Assembly: GCF_004217615.1 (NCBI RefSeq)
Contig: NZ_SHLD01000001.1
Span: forward strand, 6,448,001-6,512,000
Source of the DNA: Micromonospora kangleipakensis
GTDB taxonomy: Bacteria; Actinomycetota; Actinomycetes; Mycobacteriales; Micromonosporaceae
DNA length: 64,000 bases
Direction: 5' to 3'
Below the pieces are notes generated by a model, which saw only the letters and a list, made by a program, of their open reading frames with translations, searched no databases and was not told the origin of the DNA. The translations under genes were made by a program, and so were the position numbers. This document shows positions 59,248 to 64,000 of this stretch, one piece after another (positions within the stretch are counted from its first letter, which is position 1; the number at the start of each line of letters is the position of its first letter).

Positions 59248-60638
59248 GGGGCCTCCCGGGCCAGTCCGGCGAGCTGGAGCAGCAGCGCCTTCACGTCGGT
59301 CGCCGCCAGCCGGTCGCGGGCGACGGACGGGTCCGAGCAGAGCAGCACCGGCCCGTCCGCCGGGTCGGCGGGCAGCCGGCCGTGCGAGCCGCGGACCGCC
59401 CGGGCGCCGGCGTCCAGCCCGACCACGCTCATCAGGTAGCGCAGGCCGAGCTTCTTGCGGGCCAGCGCCACCGCCGCCCGGCGCTTCGCGGCGGCCGGCG
59501 CCGCCGGGTCGAAGAACAACTCGGCGGGGTCGTACCCGGGCTTGCGGTGGATCTCGACCAGCCGGGCGAAGTCGGGAGCGCGGGCGTCGTCGAGCCAGTA
59601 GTAGTAGGTGAACCAGGCGTCCGGCTCGGCCACCAGCACCAGCTCGCCGGAGCGGGCGTGGTCCAGCCCGTACCCGGCCTGGCCGTCGGCGTCGAGCACC
59701 TCGGCCACCCCGGGCAGCCCGGCGCAGAGCTTCGCCACCGCCGGCACGTCGGCCGGGTCCCGGACGTAGACGTGCGCGACCTGGTGGTCGGCGACCGCGA
59801 AGGCCCGGGACGTCCACGGGTCGAGGTACTCCATGCCGGCCTGGGTGTAGACCCGCAGCAGCCCCTCGGCGCGCAGCAGCCGGTTGACGTCCACCGGCCG
59901 GGAGACGTCGGTGATGCCGTACTCCGACAGCGCCACCACCGTGGCGTCCTTCGCCCGGGCGGCGTCCAGCAGCGGGGCGAGCACCGCGTCCAGCTCGGCC
60001 GCCGCCGCGGCGGCCCGCGGCGAGTTCGGGCCGAAGCGTTGCAGGTCGTAGTCCAGGTGCGGCACGTAGACCAGGGTCAGGTCCGGCGCGTGGTCGGCCA
60101 GGATCCGCTCGGCGGCCCGGCAGATCCACCGGGACGAGGGCAGCCCCGCGCCCGGCCCCCAGTAGGTGAAGAGCGGGAAGGTGCCGAGCCCGTCGGTGAG
60201 CACGTCGTGCAGCTCCGGCGGGTCGGTCCAGCAGTCCGGCTCCTTGCGGCCGTCGGCGTGGTAGACCGGCCGGGGGGTGACCGTCCAGTCCACGTCGGCG
60301 CCCATCGCGTACCACCAGCAGACGTTCGCCACCGTATAGCCGGGCTCCACCCGGCGGGCCGCCTGCCAGAGCTTCTCCCCGCCGACCAGCGCGTGGTGCT
60401 GCCGCCACAGCAGCACCTCGCCGAGGTCCCGGAAGTACCAGCCGTTGCCGACGATCCCGTGCCCCGACGGTGGCTCGCCGGTGAGGAAGGTGGACTGCAC
60501 CGAGCAGGTCACGGCGGGCAGCACGGTGCCCAGCTCGGCGGCGAAGCCGGCCTCGGCGACCGCGCGCAGCCGGGGCATGTGCGCCAGCAGGCGCGGGGTC
60601 AGCCCGACCACGTCGAGGACCACCAGCCGCCGGCTCAC
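59244..60638 (-). CDS. eboF: alkaline phosphatase/nucleotide pyrophosphatase-family protein (EboF-like)
   Basis: A 464-residue enzyme of the alkaline-phosphatase superfamily, NPP branch. Readable metal-site and nucleophile elements are Asp in VVLDVVGLTP, Thr in TCSVQSTFLTGEPPSGHGI, LVYVPHLDYDLQRFGPNS, LSEYGITDVSRPVDVNRLL and ADHQVAHVYV. No signal peptide, so it should hydrolyse a phosphate or phosphodiester in the cytosol. Position between EboE and a prenyl synthase identifies it as the EboF-type member of the cluster. The start is GTG 60638, overlapping the eboE stop. Confidence 0.85.
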   Translation of the reverse strand: MSRRLVVLDVVGLTPRLLAHMPRLRAVAEAGFAAELGTVLPAVTCSVQSTFLTGEPPSGHGIVGNGWYFRDLGEVLLWRQHHALVGGEKLWQAARRVEPGYTVANVCWWYAMGADVDWTVTPRPVYHADGRKEPDCWTDPPELHDVLTDGLGTFPLFTYWGPGAGLPSSRWICRAAERILADHAPDLTLVYVPHLDYDLQRFGPNSPRAAAAAAELDAVLAPLLDAARAKDATVVALSEYGITDVSRPVDVNRLLRAEGLLRVYTQAGMEYLDPWTSRAFAVADHQVAHVYVRDPADVPAVAKLCAGLPGVAEVLDADGQAGYGLDHARSGELVLVAEPDAWFTYYYWLDDARAPDFARLVEIHRKPGYDPAELFFDPAAPAAAKRRAAVALARKKLGLRYLMSVVGLDAGARAVRGSHGRLPADPADGPVLLCSDPSVARDRLAATDVKALLLQLAGLAREAP

Positions 60639-61834
60639 CGCCGTACCCCCGTCCCGGCCGGGGTCGCGGCGGCGAGGCCGACCGCGACCAGCTCGTCGCG
60701 GGCGAAGGCCAGCTCGGCGGCGATCCCGGCGGCCAGCTCCGCGTCGGTGCGCGGCCGCCGCGCCGCCGGCAGCACCCCCCAGGTGTACGTCTCGACGTCG
60801 AGGTGGTCGCAGCCGGCGGCGGGGCCGGCGAAGAGCCCGGCGAGGGCGGCCCGCAGCACCGGCAGGGTGGAGCGCAGCGGCGGCTCCGGCGGCGCGTGCA
60901 GCGGCACGTGGTAGTGCACCCGCCACGGCCCGGGCAGCCGCGCGTCGAGGGCGGCGTCCAGGTCGTCGGCCGCGTACGCCGGGTCGGCCGGGTCGGCGGC
61001 GGACGCGCAGCCGGCGGCCCGGGTCTGGTGCAGGAAGCGGGGCTCGACCCAGCGGCGCAGCGCCTCGGTCGACCCGGCCGGGTCGGTCGCCTCGACGGCG
61101 GCGGAGACCTGCACCTTGACCACCGGCAGCCCGGCCGACTCCAGCCGGGCCAGCGCCTCGACCGGCTCCTCCCAGGCGCACGCGAGGTGCGCGAGATCGA
61201 GGCAGATCCCGAGCCGGTCGGTATCCATGGCTGACAATAGCGCGCCGGCCTGTCCCGTGGACTCCACAATGCACCCCGGTTCCGGTTCGAAGCCGACCCG
61301 GATCGGCCGGTCGGTCTCCCGCTCGACCGCGGCGAGTCCGGTCGCCAGTTCGGCGAGCCGCCGCCGGGCCGCCGCCGCGCGGTGGGCGTCCCACGGCTCC
61401 CGCCAGGCCAGCGGCAGGGTGGAGACCGAGCCCCGGGCCGCGTCGTCGGGGAGCAGGTCGGCCAGCACCCGGGCCAGGTGCAGCGTGTACGCCAGCCGGT
61501 CGCCGGTGGTCCAGTCCGGGTGGTAGACCGCACCCTTGACGACCGGCGCCTGGAACGACGCGTACGGGAAGCCGTTGAGGGTGACCACCTCCAGCCCGCG
61601 TACGGTCAGCTCGGTCCGCAGCCGACGGCGCAGCGCCGGGTCGGCGGCCAGCTCGGCCGCGACCGGGGCGGCCAGCCAGAGCCCGAGGCCGAGCAGGTCG
61701 GCGTCGAGGGCCCGGCGGACCGGCACGGCGTAGCGGTCGAGCTGGGCGAGGATGCCAGCCAGGTCCTCCGCGGGGTGGACGTTGGTGCAGTAGCCGAGGT
61801 GGACGGTGCTGCCGTCGGCGTGGCGGAGCCGCAT
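60635..61834 (-). CDS. eboE: metabolite traffic protein EboE
   Basis: A 399-residue TIM-barrel protein. The opening LGYCTNVHPAEDLAGILAQL is characteristic of EboE, followed by TLNGFPYASFQAPVVKGAVY and the sugar-isomerase-like GFEPEPGCIVESTGQ and GICLDLAHLACAWEEP. EboE belongs to the ebo cluster, which in the cyanobacterium Nostoc punctiforme is needed to bring a scytonemin precursor to the periplasm; its exact reaction is unknown. ATG 61834 overlaps the upstream stop (TGATG); GTG 61837 is also possible. Confidence 0.9.
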   Translation of the reverse strand: MRLRHADGSTVHLGYCTNVHPAEDLAGILAQLDRYAVPVRRALDADLLGLGLWLAAPVAAELAADPALRRRLRTELTVRGLEVVTLNGFPYASFQAPVVKGAVYHPDWTTGDRLAYTLHLARVLADLLPDDAARGSVSTLPLAWREPWDAHRAAAARRRLAELATGLAAVERETDRPIRVGFEPEPGCIVESTGQAGALLSAMDTDRLGICLDLAHLACAWEEPVEALARLESAGLPVVKVQVSAAVEATDPAGSTEALRRWVEPRFLHQTRAAGCASAADPADPAYAADDLDAALDARLPGPWRVHYHVPLHAPPEPPLRSTLPVLRAALAGLFAGPAAGCDHLDVETYTWGVLPAARRPRTDAELAAGIAAELAFARDELVAVGLAAATPAGTGVRR

Positions 61835-62685
61835 CACTCGCCCCCGCGCAGGATGGAGTTGCCGGCGAAGGTGGCGGCGGGCGCGTCCAGGTCGCTGAGG
61901 TCGAGCCGGCCGGACTGGCCGTAGAACTCCGCCGGGTTGCGCCAGAGCACCCGGTCGACGTCGTCGTCGGTGAAGCCGGCGAGCAGCATCGCCTCGCCGG
62001 TGGCCCGGGTCAGCAGCGGGTCGGAGCGCCCCCAGTCGGCCGCCGAGTTCACCAGCATCCGCTCGGTCCCGTACGTCCGCAGCAGCTCGACCATCCGCGG
62101 TGGCGTCATCTTGGTGTCCGGGTAGATGGAGAAGCCCAGCCAGCAGCCGGTGTCCCGGACCAGCTTCACGGTGACCTCGTTGAGGTGGTCGACGAGCACC
62201 CGCCCCGGCTCGATGCCCGACTCGGCGACCACCGCGAGGCTCCGCTCGACGCCCCGCGCCTTGTCCCGGTGCGGGGTGTGCACCAGGGCGGGCAGGTCGT
62301 GGGCGACGGCCAGGGCGAGCTGGCCGGCGAACGCGGCGTCCTCGGCCGGGGTCATCGAGTCGTAGCCGATCTCGCCGACCGCCACCACGCCGTCCTTGTC
62401 CAGGTAGCGCGGGAGCAGGTCGAGCACCGGGTGGCAGCGCGGGTCGTTGGCCTCCTTGGGGTTGAGCGCGACGGTGGCGTGGTGCCGGACGCCGAACTGC
62501 CCGGCCCGGAACGGCTCCCAGCCGATCAGCGAGTCGAAGTAGTCGACGAACGTGGCGGCGCTGGTGCGGGGCTGACCCAGCCAGAACGCCGGCTCCACCA
62601 CCGCGCGCACCCCGGCGGCGGCCATCCGCTCGTAGTCGTCGGTGGTCCGTGAGGTCATGTGGATGTGCGGGTCGAAGATGCGCAT
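61834..62685 (-). CDS. eboB: TatD-like metal-dependent hydrolase (EboB-like)
   Basis: A 283-residue amidohydrolase-fold protein. The zinc motif DPHIHM (residues 5-10) opens the barrel. Further candidates are Glu in VVAVGEIGYDSMTP, His in ALVHTPHRDKARGV, VLVDHLNEVTVKLV and Asp in NSAADWGRSDPL. TatD relatives are nucleases or amidohydrolases; within the ebo cluster this is the EboB-type member. ATG 62685 overlaps the eboA stop (TGATG). The substrate is unknown. Confidence 0.85.
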   Translation of the reverse strand: MRIFDPHIHMTSRTTDDYERMAAAGVRAVVEPAFWLGQPRTSAATFVDYFDSLIGWEPFRAGQFGVRHHATVALNPKEANDPRCHPVLDLLPRYLDKDGVVAVGEIGYDSMTPAEDAAFAGQLALAVAHDLPALVHTPHRDKARGVERSLAVVAESGIEPGRVLVDHLNEVTVKLVRDTGCWLGFSIYPDTKMTPPRMVELLRTYGTERMLVNSAADWGRSDPLLTRATGEAMLLAGFTDDDVDRVLWRNPAEFYGQSGRLDLSDLDAPAATFAGNSILRGGE

Positions 62686-63308
62686 CACGCCTCCCTGGCG
62701 GTGGTCAGGTCCGAGCCGGCGCCGAGCCGGTCGAGCAGGTCGGTGGCGTCGGCGGGCATGGTGCGGCCGGCCGCGTGCCGCTCGGCGGCCAGCGCGGCCA
62801 GCATCGCGGCCAGCTCCCCGTCGGCCCGGCCGTCGAGGTCGTCCACGACCGCCAGCGGTACGCCGGTGAAGACGCACTTGAGCACCGCCTGCCGCCAGGC
62901 CGCCTGCTCCAGGTGCCGGGCGTACGGGCCGAGGGCGGCGGCGACCAGCCGGGTGTCGTTGGTGCGGATGGCGTCGTGCAGCAGCGGTACGCAGGCCGCG
63001 CCGATCGGCAGCAGCGGCAGCGCCCGCAGCACGGCCCGCTTCTCGGCCGCGTCGCCGTGCCGGTAGAGGGTCTCCGCCGTCGTCGCCGCGTGGTCGACGG
63101 GGAGCGCGGTGAGCAGCAGCGCCCGGGCGGCCTCGTCGACGGTCCAGCCGGGCGGGTCGGGCAGCGGTCCCCGCCCGCAGCGCCGCGCGGCGGCGGGGAA
63201 GAGCCGGGCGATCGCCGCGGGTTCGGTCGCGACGCGGCGCAGCGCCGCGTCCAGCCACCGTGGATCGGGTACGCCCCGCAGCGCGGCGCGCAGTCGGTCG
63301 GGTGTCAT
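62685..63308 (-). CDS. eboA: EboA domain-containing protein
   Basis: A 207-residue all-helical protein with the EboA pattern: WTVDEAARALLLTALP, ETLYRHGDAAEKRAVLRALP and TNDTRLVAAALGPYARHLEQ, then AAWRQAVLKCVFTGVPL. The helix hairpins look HEAT-like. It has no enzyme motif and may be a scaffold for the ebo proteins; no function is known for the family. ATG 63308 has AGGGGAGA upstream and follows the isomerase stop by 32 bases. Confidence 0.85.
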   Translation of the reverse strand: MTPDRLRAALRGVPDPRWLDAALRRVATEPAAIARLFPAAARRCGRGPLPDPPGWTVDEAARALLLTALPVDHAATTAETLYRHGDAAEKRAVLRALPLLPIGAACVPLLHDAIRTNDTRLVAAALGPYARHLEQAAWRQAVLKCVFTGVPLAVVDDLDGRADGELAAMLAALAAERHAAGRTMPADATDLLDRLGAGSDLTTAREA

Positions 63309-63340
63309 GCCGTCTCCCCTCTGAGCCGGGTGGCAGGTGC

Positions 63341-64000
63341 TCAGCCACCGCCTTTGCTCTGCTGCACCCCACGCAACAGCGGTTGTCCGGCTACCGGACG
63401 TGGGGTGTTGCCGTCGCTGCAGCAGAGCAAAGGGGCCGAGTCGCTGGTCCCGCCCGGCGCGGGACCGGCCGGGCCGGACGCGCGGACCGGCGGGGCCGCG
63501 GCGTCGGCCGTCCGGGCGGCGGCGCGGAGGAACTCGATCGAGCGGGCGGCCACGGTCGGCGCGGCGTGCGAGTGCCGGGGCAGCTCCACCGCGACCAGGC
63601 CGTGGTAGCCGGCGTCGGCGAGGGCGCGCAGCACCGGCGGAAAGTCGATCTCGCCGGTGCCGAACTCCAGGTGCTCGTGCACGCCCCGGCGCATGTCGTC
63701 GATCTGCACGTTGACCAGGTGGTCGGCGACCGCTGCCACGCAGTCCGGCACCGGTGCCGGCTCCAGGCAGCGACAGTGTCCGATGTCGAGGGTGAGGCCG
63801 AACCCGGGTGGCGCGCCGAGCGCGGCGCGCAGCCGCCGCCAGCCGGCGATCTCCTCGACCAGCATCCCCGGCTCCGGCTCGAAGCCGAACGGCACGCCCG
63901 CGGCCTCCGCGTCGGCGCAGACGGTGGCGCAGCCGGCCACCAGCCGGTCCCACGCGACGGCAACCGGGACCTCCGGTGGGCGTACCCCGGCCCAGCACGA
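63341..64000 (-). CDS. sugar phosphate isomerase/epimerase-family protein, 5' end outside window
   Basis: About 219 codons of a TIM-barrel protein, open to the window edge. Ligand-region motifs are VPFGFEPEPGMLVEE, FGLTLDIGHCRCLEP, HLVNVQIDDMRRG and YHGLVAVELPRHSHAAP. The conserved domain ends near FLRAAAR; the following ~60 residues are not conserved and are encoded across the nested palindrome at 63352-63432. It precedes eboA on the same strand and is probably the upstream part of the ebo operon. The usual eboC (UbiA-type prenyltransferase) and eboD genes are not seen here and may lie beyond the edge. Confidence 0.82.
   Translation of the reverse strand, partial: SCWAGVRPPEVPVAVAWDRLVAGCATVCADAEAAGVPFGFEPEPGMLVEEIAGWRRLRAALGAPPGFGLTLDIGHCRCLEPAPVPDCVAAVADHLVNVQIDDMRRGVHEHLEFGTGEIDFPPVLRALADAGYHGLVAVELPRHSHAAPTVAARSIEFLRAAARTADAAAPPVRASGPAGPAPGGTSDSAPLLCCSDGNTPRPVAGQPLLRGVQQSKGGG
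63352..63432. repeat. nested 81-bp palindromic element
   Basis: Three concentric perfect stems: CTTTGCTCTGCTGC (63352-63365) with its complement (63419-63432), CACCCCACG (63365-63373) with CGTGGGGTG (63399-63407), and GTCCGG/CCGGAC (63385-63399) over a CTA loop. It lies within the extended end of the isomerase frame, just upstream of eboA. It may be a dispersed repeat element that extended the gene, or an attenuator between the two genes. Confidence 0.75.

Overview
This is a GC-rich, gene-dense chromosomal stretch from an actinomycete, most likely a member of the Micromonosporaceae (inferred from codon use, frequent GTG starts, GTGA/ATGA gene overlaps, leaderless promoters and a mycothiol-type enzyme). 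It contains no rRNA, no CRISPR array and no recognisable antibiotic gene cluster. Two tRNA genes are present (a CAU tRNA at 42278-42354 and tRNA-Asn at 48720-48792).

Layout. 1-9540: end of a BON-domain gene, a peroxiredoxin gene that has lost its middle, a DsbA-like protein, a MalT-type LuxR regulator, a zinc dehydrogenase pair, a saccharopine-dehydrogenase-like reductase, a MerR regulator fused to a sliding-clamp-like domain with its own 19-bp-spacer promoter, and a divergent seryl-tRNA synthetase ending in a strong terminator. 9689-14302: four-gene minus-strand redox operon (ferric-reductase-like membrane protein, NuoF-like/ferredoxin protein, TlpA-like lipoprotein, CcdA). 14478-19801: secreted alpha-amylase, then an ABC exporter with a DesK/DesR-like two-component system. 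19878-30855: many small metabolic genes, each paired with a regulator of the MarR, ArsR or TetR class; several of these regulators lie next to readable promoters and operators. 30944-36418: an accessory pocket with a methyltransferase remnant, an IS256-family element inserted exactly into codon 4 of a metallo-hydrolase gene (8-bp target duplication), an Lrp/SMP-30/NadE group, and the frameshifted end of a tyrosine recombinase. 36555-40662: glycine-betaine-type ABC importer (OpuC/ProU-like) with a possible coupled small ORF in front. 40788-48493: LtrA-like protein, tRNA, M16 peptidase pair, flavin amine oxidase and an MMPL transporter.

49065-56867 holds a sugar locus: a secreted ThuA/sorbosone-dehydrogenase-like/PKD protein, a Tat-exported sugar isomerase, a ROK repressor and a convergent cytoplasmic isomerase. 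A perfect inverted repeat ahead of the first gene is a plausible ROK operator.

57129-64000 is the most intriguing part. A tightly overlapping minus-strand operon encodes EboA, a TatD-like EboB, EboE, an EboF-like phosphatase and a polyprenyl diphosphate synthase, preceded by a sugar-isomerase-like gene that runs off the window. The ebo genes are known for metabolite export in cyanobacterial scytonemin synthesis; their substrate in actinomycetes is, to my knowledge, not established. A nested 81-bp palindrome sits in the end of the first gene, and a histidine kinase lacking its phospho-acceptor domain lies downstream.
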